The notes beneath the pieces are model-generated. The model was not told the origin of the DNA. It made no database searches and saw only the letters and a program-made list of their open reading frames with translations. The translations under genes and the position numbers were made by a program. From assembly GCA_023395555.1 (NCBI GenBank), contig JAEWYQ010000010.1, forward strand, positions 1 through 22,520: a stretch of 22,520 bases of DNA. The letters run 5' to 3'. Source of the stretch: Bacillota bacterium (GTDB lineage Bacteria; Bacillota; Clostridia; Lachnospirales; Lachnospiraceae). Positions 15,709-22,520 of the stretch are shown piece by piece. Position 1 is the stretch's first letter. Every line of letters starts with the position of its first letter.

Positions 15709-18075
15709 ATGTTCTGGAGAATCCTTAATAAAGATCTAAGGCGAAAGAAAGGCTCGAACCTTATTCTGCTGATCATGGTTATTCTGTCGTCACTGTTTTT
15801 GTCCGGCGGTGCGGCGATGATAATATTGACCGACAGTTCAATTGAATATTTTCTTGATAAAGCAAAGGTTTCGGACTATTACTTCCTGTCGCGCCAGGAC
15901 CAGGCGGAGGAAATCACAGATTTTCTGAACGATTCCAATCTGGTGGATGGCTTTACCAAAAGCGAGTATGTTCAGCCCCGAAATGACAGTGTTACAAAAG
16001 CCGGGGAAAAGCTTGACACAGGATTGCTTTTCTTTGCCTTTTCCATCCCTCCGAAGGAGGGCTCGTTGATTTTTGACCAGAAGGATCATGTTGTTACTTC
16101 CATGAAAAACGGCGAGCTGGGGATGAGTATTCAAAAGGCTGAAAAGCTTGGCTTCAAAACCGGTGACCAAATTGTCGTTGCCATCGGCGATACAGTGAAA
16201 GTCTTCACTCTGAGTATTCTTTTTAAGGATGCCGTCCTGGGCTCGGAATATATGTCCATCTCAAACCTGATAATCAGTGATGCCGATTACAGAAGCATTG
16301 AACATTCAGCAAACATCGGCATGAAAATGATCATCTGGGGTATTCAGACGAAGGATACCAGGGAATTCACCAGGGAACTGAGTAAGTCAAACCTCATGGT
16401 TGCCATTGAATTTTCAAGAAATGCGGTAATTTCCATGTACACAATGGAGCAGATCAGCAGCATCATGTATATGATTGTGGCAGTTGTTCTGATGTTCATT
16501 TCCTTTACTCTCCTGCGGTTTACCATCTATTTTACCATTGAGGAGGATTACCGCGAGATTGGTGTGATGAAAGCCATCGGCCTGAGGGCGTCCGCAATAA
16601 GGAATATCTATGTGGTGAAATATCTTGCGATTGCGGTATCCGGCTCAATAGCCGGGCTGCTCATGAGCTTCCCGCTTACCTCCTGGCTGATCTCGGGCTT
16701 AGGAAGATACATGGTGCTTCCGACGGGTAATACAGCTGTTGCGCAAAGAATACTCTGCGCGGCGGCAATTGTCCTGACGATTTTATTTTTCTGCCGCAGA
16801 GCCACAGGTAAAATCACAAAGGTTTCCGCCATTCAGGCAATACGGGAGGGATCCTCGGGCGAACGGTTTTCCCACAAGGGCTTATTAAAGCTGAAGGGCT
16901 CCTCCGCCCAGCCCGCAGGTTTCATGGCCGGAAATGATATTCTTTCCAATCTGCGCAGCTATGTCTCCGTTTTTCTTGCTCTTTCCGCGGGAATAGGTAT
17001 GATCGCTCTTCCAGCCAACTGCGTATCCACTCTTCGGCACGGCGACACCGTGCAATATTTCGGGTTCCCGGCTGCCGATCTGTATTCCAATGTGCCAAGC
17101 TCCCTCTCCGAGTCCGGTTCCATGACCTATGAGGATCTAAGCGGGGCCCTGGATGAGATTGAATCGCATTTTGCCGGGCATGGATTTGATGTGAAAGCAA
17201 ATGCATATATGCAGATATCTATGAAAATTTATTCCGGAAATGATGCAGATACGGCGTTCCCGGTATCCGGATACATCCCTTTACGGGATGAAACTGTGAA
17301 GCTGCCCTACGCGAAGGGGTCACCTCCCGAGCTTGCCAACGAAATAGGCGTGTCCGATATCGTTCTTAATAAGCTTGGACTGAATTTAGGGGATACGGTG
17401 GCGGTACGCTTGGGAACCTACGAGCGGAGGGTGCTCATCACCGGAATCATGCAATCCATGAGCAACGGAGGGGATACCGTATTTCTCCCCTACAAAATGC
17501 AGATCCCTACCGCATTTTCGGCAGGTGTAACTGCTTTGTCCATCGACTTTAACAACAGAAATGATGTTTCAGGACAGATCTCTCTGGCAAAAGAAAGCTT
17601 ACCAAATTATAAGCTGAAAACCATGAGCGAGTATGAAGCCTCTCATATGAACAGCACCATATCGGCAGTTGAAAAAATTGTGAATATGCTTACAGCGGTG
17701 GCGGCAGCGATCATATTCCTCGTTGTCTTTCTGATTGGCAGTGCCCTTTTGCAGAAAGATAAACCATCCGTGGTGCTGCTGAAATCCATCGGCTTTAATA
17801 ACCGGACTCTGCGAAAATGGCAAATCCTCAGAATCATGACTGTGTCCGTGTTAGCAGCCTTCTTTGGAGTCCTGTTATCCTTTGCCCTTAACGGCACCGT
17901 AACCCGGATCACCTTCGGAATGATGGGAGCCGATCATGTGACTTCGCATCCGAATTACTTAAATATATTGGTGATATATCCCTTTATACTGATCGCCTGC
18001 TCTCTCCTCTCTTCGGTGTCAGCAACAGCAGGAATTAATAAAATTTCGATGAATCATATCGGTAACACAGAATAA
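15709..18075 (+). CDS. FtsX-family ABC transporter permease, two-repeat type
   Basis: A 788-residue membrane protein built of two similar halves. Half one: span at about 17-40, an extracellular domain of about 200 residues, then three spans (about 245-270, 300-325, 345-362) with the FtsX signature EIGVMKAIGLRASAIR. Half two: a span at about 415-435, a second extracellular domain of about 220 residues, then three spans (about 660-685, 705-730, 755-775) around VLLKSIGFNNRTLRKW. This eight-span layout with two outside domains resembles MacB/LolE-like exporters or mechanotransmitters rather than 10-span BceB. GGAGG precedes the ATG by about 10 bases. It is cotranscribed with the ATPase 30 bases downstream. 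The substrate is unknown; lipopeptide or antimicrobial-peptide handling is inferred from the adjacent two-component system. Confidence 0.9.
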   Translation: MFWRILNKDLRRKKGSNLILLIMVILSSLFLSGGAAMIILTDSSIEYFLDKAKVSDYYFLSRQDQAEEITDFLNDSNLVDGFTKSEYVQPRNDSVTKAGEKLDTGLLFFAFSIPPKEGSLIFDQKDHVVTSMKNGELGMSIQKAEKLGFKTGDQIVVAIGDTVKVFTLSILFKDAVLGSEYMSISNLIISDADYRSIEHSANIGMKMIIWGIQTKDTREFTRELSKSNLMVAIEFSRNAVISMYTMEQISSIMYMIVAVVLMFISFTLLRFTIYFTIEEDYREIGVMKAIGLRASAIRNIYVVKYLAIAVSGSIAGLLMSFPLTSWLISGLGRYMVLPTGNTAVAQRILCAAAIVLTILFFCRRATGKITKVSAIQAIREGSSGERFSHKGLLKLKGSSAQPAGFMAGNDILSNLRSYVSVFLALSAGIGMIALPANCVSTLRHGDTVQYFGFPAADLYSNVPSSLSESGSMTYEDLSGALDEIESHFAGHGFDVKANAYMQISMKIYSGNDADTAFPVSGYIPLRDETVKLPYAKGSPPELANEIGVSDIVLNKLGLNLGDTVAVRLGTYERRVLITGIMQSMSNGGDTVFLPYKMQIPTAFSAGVTALSIDFNNRNDVSGQISLAKESLPNYKLKTMSEYEASHMNSTISAVEKIVNMLTAVAAAIIFLVVFLIGSALLQKDKPSVVLLKSIGFNNRTLRKWQILRIMTVSVLAAFFGVLLSFALNGTVTRITFGMMGADHVTSHPNYLNILVIYPFILIACSLLSSVSATAGINKISMNHIGNTE

Positions 18076-18105
18076 CAGACATAGCTTAAAATGGAGGAAT
18101 TTATA

Positions 18106-18879
18106 ATGTCAAACGCATTATTGGTGAAAGATCTTTGTAAAACCTATGTGGTAAATAAACGGCAGAACCATGTCCTGAAAAATGTCAGTCTAAGCATAGC
18201 CGAAGGGGAAATGGTGGCGGTAATGGGCCCGAGCGGTTCCGGTAAGACCACCCTGCTCTATACCGCTTCCGGGATGGATGCCATGACCTCCGGTTACTCT
18301 GAATTCTTCGGACACGATATCTCGAAAATGAAGCCGAAGGAAATATCGGAGCTGCGGCTTTCGGAAATGGGCTTCGTATTCCAACAGATGTATATGCTTA
18401 AAAACCTGTCGGTTGTTGATAATATCCTGCTTCCGGCATATCAGGCGAAATCCGGCAAAGGCAAGAAAGCCCGCCGTGATAAAGATGAACGGTCACGGGA
18501 GCTCATGCATAAGATGGGCATTGCCGAGATTGCCGCAAATGACATCACGGAGGCTTCCGGCGGTCAGCTGCAGAGGGCATGCATCTGCCGCAGTCTGATC
18601 AACAACCCGAAGATGATATTCGCCGATGAACCGACAGGCGCGCTGAACAAGCAGGCTTCCGGCGAGGTTATGGCCGAGCTGATCAAGGTGAACCGGGAGG
18701 GCACAACCGTTATGCTTGTCACTCACGATGCCCGCGTTGCCGCCATATGCGATCGGGTGCTGTATATCATTGACGGCCAAATCAGCGGAGATTATAAGCA
18801 GGGTAAGTACGAGGGTGAGCACCAGCTCCGTGACCGGGAGCGAAAGCTCAATAACTGGTTATTGGATATGGGATGGTAA
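18106..18879 (+). CDS. ABC transporter ATP-binding protein (MacB/LolD-like)
   Basis: A 257-residue nucleotide-binding subunit that drives the FtsX permease upstream. Walker A is GPSGSGKT (41-48), the Q-loop is FVFQQMYML (90-98), the signature is ASGGQLQR (150-157), Walker B is MIFADEPT (170-177) and the switch His is His207 in VTHD. The short spacing and the GALNK after Walker B are typical of LolD/MacB/BceA-type subunits. The ATG at 18106 is chosen since GGAGG stands 8 bases before it; the in-frame ATG at 18091 would contain this site. A strong terminator follows. The C-terminal 40 residues are polar and basic and may contact the permease. Confidence 0.94.
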   Translation: MSNALLVKDLCKTYVVNKRQNHVLKNVSLSIAEGEMVAVMGPSGSGKTTLLYTASGMDAMTSGYSEFFGHDISKMKPKEISELRLSEMGFVFQQMYMLKNLSVVDNILLPAYQAKSGKGKKARRDKDERSRELMHKMGIAEIAANDITEASGGQLQRACICRSLINNPKMIFADEPTGALNKQASGEVMAELIKVNREGTTVMLVTHDARVAAICDRVLYIIDGQISGDYKQGKYEGEHQLRDRERKLNNWLLDMGW

Positions 18880-18906
18880 ACATCCGGATTACCCGAATGA
18901 AATAAA

Positions 18907-18949
18907 AAAAACAAGCATGCCACCCATTGAGAATGATATGCTTGTTTTT
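18907..18949. terminator. Bidirectional intrinsic terminator
   Basis: AAAAACAAGCAT (18907-18918) pairs perfectly over 12 bases with ATGCTTGTTTTT (18938-18949), with a 19-nt loop. There is a T-run on the right for plus-strand transcripts and an A-run on the left (18904-18911), which is a T-run for minus-strand transcripts. It separates the transporter operon from the convergent fucosidase operon and can end both. Confidence 0.88.
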
Positions 18950-19030
18950 ATTCTATTCTGCCGTGTCCATGAGAGACCGCAAGCAGACCTTTATTCATTA
19001 TCCGTTAATTTTCAATACATAGGCACAATC

Positions 19031-20428
19031 TCAGGGCTTTCCTTTCGGAGCAGTCACATGCAGGCCCTGGGCATCCCGGTAATAGGAAAGCTTTTCATCA
19101 CATCCGACCATGGATACCTGCTGTATCTCCCTGGCATAAGGACCGTTCTCCCTGAGCGTGCGGATATGAAACTCTCCTTCCTCAGGCCATCCCATGGCAA
19201 TTGCATACAGAGCCTCTCCCCGGGCGGTGAAGCGGTAATCCTGTCCGGTCAGCAGGGTATTGCCGACCTCCACTGCATCCCCCTTCTCCAGCTGCTCCTG
19301 AATCATTTCCACATTATAGTTGGTATCGTCCACGGTAGACGGACCTTCCGCCGCGATGACAAAGGGTCTCGTCTCATAGATTGCTTCTCCGTTGATCTCC
19401 AGCCAGTCGCCGATCTCCTCCAGAATCTTAACCGCAACCGGGTGGAAGGAGCCGTCTGCGTAGGGGCCTACATTTAACAGAAGGTTCCCGTTCTTAGAAA
19501 CGATGTCACAGAGCTGGTGGATGATGCGCTCCGCCGGTTTATACTTCGGTTCCTGAACCATGCACCAGGTAATATTGTCTTCCAGGCGGTCATCGGACTG
19601 CCAGGGGAAGGGCTTGGGAGAAGCAAAACGCCCGCATTCAATGTCATAGACGCCGATTCCCTCCGGGAAATCCTCCTGCTTGTAAGTAATGATACCATCC
19701 TTCTTCCCCTTGGTGTCATAATAATAATCAGCGATATCAAACCGGTAGTCCTCTGCAATGAGATAGGTACGGCTGTCAAAATAGATCACATCCGGATCGT
19801 ATTGATCGATTACTTCCCATACTTTATCACGCCAGGTCTTGCAGAAAGCTTCATCCGGATAGCGGTAGGGCATATAGCGGTTCGTCTCCAGCGGCAATGC
19901 CGGACCATAGAACTTCTCATTTGCCGGATCATATACATCCGCTTCGTTATCAGTGGACATAAACCAGCCCCAGAGCCACTGATGGTGGAAGGTGGCAAGG
20001 GTGCGGATTCCTTCCTTGCGAAAGGCTTCCATACATTCTCCCACAACATCCCTCTTAGGACCATAATTCACACTATTGACCGGGTTCACCTTGCTGTTCC
20101 AGAGTGAGAAATTATCTGCATGCTCACTGACCGGTCCCGCGTACCGGGCACCGGAACGCTTCACCAGCCTGGCCCATTCCGCGGCATCGAATTTTTCTCC
20201 CTTCATCATGGGATAGAAATCCTTATATCCGAAATCATGCAGCTTTCCATAGGTCTCCTCGTGATGCTTGTTGTGGGGCAGCCCCTTGGCATACATATTG
20301 CGGGAATACCATTCATCTTTATAGGCAGGCACACTGTAAGGCCCCCAGTGGAAGAACAGGCCAAACTTCGCATCCCGGAACCACTCCGGCGCCTCCTTTT
20401 TTACTTTGCTCCAATTTATTTCTTTCAT
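19031..20428 (-). CDS. Alpha-L-fucosidase, glycoside hydrolase family 29
   Basis: A 465-residue retaining fucosidase that removes alpha-linked L-fucose from glycans. The N-terminal (beta/alpha)8 barrel shows WFRDAKFGLFFHWGPYSVPA (about 16-35), the family's opening motif, SEHADNFSLWNSKVNP (about 101-116), and the likely nucleophile Asp218 in PDVIYFDSRTY. Further on is KNGNLLLNVGPYADGSF, before a beta-sandwich tail. There is no signal peptide, so it acts in the cytoplasm on imported oligosaccharides. The start at 20428 has GGAG 6 bases upstream; the ATG at 20434 directly abuts that site. Compared with common GH29 members, HHDGF is replaced by EHADNF and WFDG by YFDS, so it belongs to a divergent subgroup and its linkage preference is uncertain. 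Confidence 0.9.
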   Translation of the reverse strand: MKEINWSKVKKEAPEWFRDAKFGLFFHWGPYSVPAYKDEWYSRNMYAKGLPHNKHHEETYGKLHDFGYKDFYPMMKGEKFDAAEWARLVKRSGARYAGPVSEHADNFSLWNSKVNPVNSVNYGPKRDVVGECMEAFRKEGIRTLATFHHQWLWGWFMSTDNEADVYDPANEKFYGPALPLETNRYMPYRYPDEAFCKTWRDKVWEVIDQYDPDVIYFDSRTYLIAEDYRFDIADYYYDTKGKKDGIITYKQEDFPEGIGVYDIECGRFASPKPFPWQSDDRLEDNITWCMVQEPKYKPAERIIHQLCDIVSKNGNLLLNVGPYADGSFHPVAVKILEEIGDWLEINGEAIYETRPFVIAAEGPSTVDDTNYNVEMIQEQLEKGDAVEVGNTLLTGQDYRFTARGEALYAIAMGWPEEGEFHIRTLRENGPYAREIQQVSMVGCDEKLSYYRDAQGLHVTAPKGKP

Positions 20429-20451
20429 ATGCATCTCCTTTTTAGTTGTTT

Positions 20452-20480
20452 GCTGTATTTTTCAGTGATTAAGATGTCAA
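20452..20480 (-). promoter_or_regulatory. Possible internal promoter before the fucosidase
   Basis: A perfect -35 TTGACA (minus strand, 20475-20480) is followed 17 bases later by a poor -10 TACAGC (20452-20457), in the 78-base gap between the esterase and fucosidase genes. It may add transcription of the fucosidase alone. Confidence 0.3.
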
Positions 20481-20506
20481 AGGCAGCTTCGGCGCTTTAC
20501 GATGCT

Positions 20507-21931
20507 TTAATCAATGATTTTCAGATTATAAAATGATAAAGGGGGCATGTAGGTAACTTCATCCACCACAGGCAGCCGGACCGGATCTGCCTCCCAAGCG
20601 AAGGAAAGATATACCTCTCCTTCCGGTACCCTGTCCAGTTCCAGGTAAATCCGATTCCTGTCCTCCCGGTTGGCCCGTATCGTTCTGATTGTGATATCCC
20701 CGCGGTTATCCCTCAGGGTAAATCCGCTGTCCTTCCCCAGGCTGGAATAGACCATGAAACAGGTTTTCACATGGGCGAAGGTAAGCTTCATCCAACTGCC
20801 CTCCAGCTTCAGCTCCTTTCCTTCCTCTGCCGTCACCATTGCCGCACCGGTCAAAACAGGAGCCTCGAATTCCTCTCCGCCATCCAGCACATGGGCACAT
20901 TGTCTGGCAAGCTTTTCACCAAGCGCGACATTTGCCTGGGCACTGTTATGAATGCCGTCAGATATGCTGAGATTGGTTGTGGAAAGAATGTAGACGCCCG
21001 GAAGCTCTGCTGCCGCCCTTCTCTGGGCATCCCGGACCATTCCCCATGCCGTATCGTGCAGACCGTTCACCTGCCGGTTCAGCTGCGTTGTGAAGAAGGG
21101 AATCTCATATCCCAGCTCCCTGCGCACGGCTTGTACATACTCCTTAAAATTCTCATAATACCGGGCGGCAGCCTCCGGCTCCGTATCAGAACATCCCTGA
21201 TACCAGAGAACTCCCGCATAGTGCCCCTTCGTCTGATGAATTCTGTCCATCATATTCTGATAGAGGTCTCCGACCTCCGGCTTCCACCGCTTCATAGGGG
21301 AACCGCCAAGGGCAGTCTGAATCAGACCCACCGGAATCCCGGTCATCCTGTAATAATTCTTGGCAAAGGAGAGATAGGGTGATACTCCCGGAACTCCCAT
21401 TTCCTCATTGGCAGGGGAGCCTGCTGCCGTGCTTTCATTCATAGGATGGCTGGCCAGATCCCAGGTTCTCCTGTTTCGGAACAAATGAACACACAAATGG
21501 GGCGGATCCGTACAGAAATCCCTGCTGAAGCCTGCGGCATTGGATTGCCCTGCAATAATAAACAAATTGCCCACACCTACGTGAAGGATGCAATCCCCCC
21601 GGTACATCCAGGTCAGATTGGGCAGGGTGCTTCTGGTCTCCAGACTGGTCTCGATCCGGTACAGTCCCCCCGCCGGGAGCTCCAGCTCTGTCTCAAACTC
21701 CCCTGTGAAATTCTCTCCGCCGATGATATGCCGGGCAGCCGTCCAGGGAACAACTGTCATATTATCCTCTTCCCGCATCACCCTTACCACCGGAGTCGCA
21801 CCTGCTACGCCTACTTCAACCGCCGCAGGATGTACCTTATATTTTCCGGCTATCACAACCCTGGCAAAACCGTTTTCCTGCTGTATAATCTCCCAGTCCA
21901 TAGGACCGGAGGTCAAGGTAATTCCATGCAT
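20507..21931 (-). CDS. SGNH-type carbohydrate esterase (sialate O-acetylesterase-like)
   Basis: A 474-residue esterase that probably removes O-acetyl groups from sialic acid or other sugars. The catalytic Ser130 lies in IIAGQSNAAG, the block-III-like WYQGCSDTEP is at about 243-252, and the catalytic pair Asp325/His328 is in ISDGIHNS. These are the blocks of the SASA/SGNH hydrolase family. The N-terminal 120 residues form a beta-rich domain (the FTGEFETELELPAGGLYRIE stretch resembles a carbohydrate-binding or Ig-like sandwich), and a C-terminal beta-rich domain follows. No signal peptide is seen, so it is probably cytoplasmic. The ribosome site is weak (AAAGGG about 11 bases before the ATG). 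It is the first gene of a two-gene operon with the fucosidase, pointing to stepwise trimming of acetylated, fucosylated glycans. Confidence 0.85.
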   Translation of the reverse strand: MHGITLTSGPMDWEIIQQENGFARVVIAGKYKVHPAAVEVGVAGATPVVRVMREEDNMTVVPWTAARHIIGGENFTGEFETELELPAGGLYRIETSLETRSTLPNLTWMYRGDCILHVGVGNLFIIAGQSNAAGFSRDFCTDPPHLCVHLFRNRRTWDLASHPMNESTAAGSPANEEMGVPGVSPYLSFAKNYYRMTGIPVGLIQTALGGSPMKRWKPEVGDLYQNMMDRIHQTKGHYAGVLWYQGCSDTEPEAAARYYENFKEYVQAVRRELGYEIPFFTTQLNRQVNGLHDTAWGMVRDAQRRAAAELPGVYILSTTNLSISDGIHNSAQANVALGEKLARQCAHVLDGGEEFEAPVLTGAAMVTAEEGKELKLEGSWMKLTFAHVKTCFMVYSSLGKDSGFTLRDNRGDITIRTIRANREDRNRIYLELDRVPEGEVYLSFAWEADPVRLPVVDEVTYMPPLSFYNLKIID

Positions 21932-22230
21932 ATTAATACCAATCCCTTTCTTGTGATCCGGCTCTTCCTTTGCACGCCTTGCTTCTTTAACACGGTCAGC
22001 CTATACTGCCCGTCCTTACTAACATTATATTTTTTCAAGGAAATAATAGTATGGAGAAAATATAGAGGAGCTATGTAGATTTTACAGGTTGCCCCCGGAC
22101 CAGGCCCGCGCTTTATGAGAGAATTTTCAGATATCAGTTCTCCTCCATCTGTTTTTAGAGATAAAATGCGGTGTATTTTAATTATAAATTTTTTATAAAT
22201 AAAAAATAAACTATTTCTAATACATTAGTA

Positions 22231-22259
22231 TTGCGAAAAAAGCTTATATTTAGTAAAAT
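22231..22259 (+). promoter_or_regulatory. Orphan sigma-A promoter
   Basis: TTGCGA (22231-22236) and TAAAAT (22254-22259) are separated by exactly 17 bases and preceded by an AT-rich tract. It points toward a good ribosome site (GGAGGG, 22281-22286) but no intact gene follows on this strand before the window's last, opposite-strand gene. Confidence 0.5.
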
Positions 22260-22293
22260 GGACTTATAATTTAGAAGCCAGGAGGGCCTAAGT

Positions 22294-22317
22294 TTGAAAC
22301 TAAAAAGTAGTGGGTAG
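22294..22317 (+). pseudogene. Aborted 7-codon reading frame after promoter and ribosome site
   Basis: TTG at 22294 lies 7 bases after GGAGGG and is followed by only six more codons (KLKSSG) before TAG at 22315. Promoter, ribosome site and start are well spaced, which suggests either a leader peptide or the surviving 5' end of a gene lost by deletion. In another frame the next 20 codons read as a plausible protein tail (ending SSYYEIRIK, stop near 22377), compatible with a gene collapsed to its two ends. Too short to identify. Confidence 0.25.
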
Positions 22318-22371
22318 GTAATAACCATTCACAATTGGTGGATGACAAAAGTTCCTATTATGAAATAAGGA

Positions 22372-22520
22372 TTAAATAGTTATAGCAGGATCATCTATTA
22401 TTGTGTAACCTCTTTTCCTGAACAGTTCCAGAGCCTGTGACCTTGTCAGAATCTTGGATTCATGGACAGGGCGATGTTCTAAGAAACCTTCCGGGGTATA
22501 GGGCTCCAGCTTGCTTAAGA
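22372..22520 (-). CDS. 3' end of an unrecognised gene (partial)
   Basis: An open minus-strand frame enters from the right edge and ends at TAA (22372-22374), giving the last 48 residues of a protein. Its C-terminus contains LEPYTPEGFLEHRPVHES and RSQALELFRKRGYTIIDDP. It reads as a compact, charged, soluble tail with a helical segment (about LTRSQALELFRKRG) followed by a short strand. Codon use looks coding. I do not recognise the family and no motif allows a function to be assigned. The 5' part lies outside the window. Confidence 0.6.
   Translation of the reverse strand, partial: LSKLEPYTPEGFLEHRPVHESKILTRSQALELFRKRGYTIIDDPAITI

Larger units (their letters stand above)
21932..22371. other. 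440-base gap with promoter elements and possible gene remnants
   Basis: No intact gene is visible. The left part holds a perfect minus-strand -10 TATAAT (22024-22029), without a good -35, that may serve the esterase. A GC-rich block at about 22087-22115 is followed by a minus-strand GGAGGAG (22139-22145) that leads to no usable start codon. The centre (about 22175-22215) is very AT-rich and could act as an UP element for the plus-strand promoter at 22231. The right part has an aborted plus-strand frame. Confidence 0.6.

Noticed and set aside
1..22520. Insertion sequences, integrases, tRNA or rRNA genes, or phage genes
   Set aside because: No transposase or integrase motifs, tRNA cloverleaf, rRNA-like conserved stretch or flanking target duplications were recognised by eye.

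Overview
The window looks like chromosomal DNA of a gut-type, low-to-mid GC Firmicute, most likely a Lachnospiraceae/Clostridia member. The evidence is the Gram-positive lipoprotein signals, consistent GGAGG-type ribosome binding sites, Lpl/YesMN-type carbohydrate transport genes and a VanG-type glycopeptide-resistance cluster of the kind known in enterococci and Clostridioides difficile. No rRNA, tRNA, CRISPR array, transposase, integrase or phage gene was seen.

Layout. (1) Bases 83-3906, minus strand: a carbohydrate ABC importer (two permeases, then a lipoprotein binding protein) with no ATPase gene. (2) Bases 4145-8491, plus strand, divergent from it: a YesM-like histidine kinase, a short YesN-like AraC regulator and a second lipoprotein binding protein. 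(3) Bases 8587-13543, plus strand: vanR, vanS, vanG, vanXY, vanT, a D-Ala-D-Ser resistance operon; the racemase is only the soluble PLP domain. (4) Bases 13628-15565, minus strand: a second VanRS-like two-component system, divergent from an FtsX-type permease and its ATPase (15709-18879), probably a peptide-sensing or antimicrobial-peptide export/detoxification module. (5) Bases 19031-21931, minus strand: a GH29 alpha-L-fucosidase and an SGNH-type (sialate O-acetylesterase-like) carbohydrate esterase, both predicted cytoplasmic. (6) Bases 21932-22520: an AT-rich gap with a good promoter that leads into an aborted 7-codon frame, then the 3' end of an unrecognised minus-strand gene cut by the window edge.

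How it may work together. The importer and YesMN genes plus the fucosidase and esterase fit uptake and intracellular trimming of decorated host or plant glycans. The van genes would make D-Ser (VanT), join it to D-Ala (VanG) and remove D-Ala-ended precursors (VanXY) under VanRS control. The most notable unlisted signal is a set of direct repeats with TAAG cores at exact 11-bp steps upstream of both vanR (3 copies) and vanG (4 copies), with nearly the same distance to a -10-like element. In both places that -10 lies inside a terminator-like hairpin of the upstream transcript. A related TTAAGG box sits in the same helical phase, one turn closer, upstream of the neighbouring FtsX transporter, which hints at shared or cross-regulated control of two cell-envelope defence modules.
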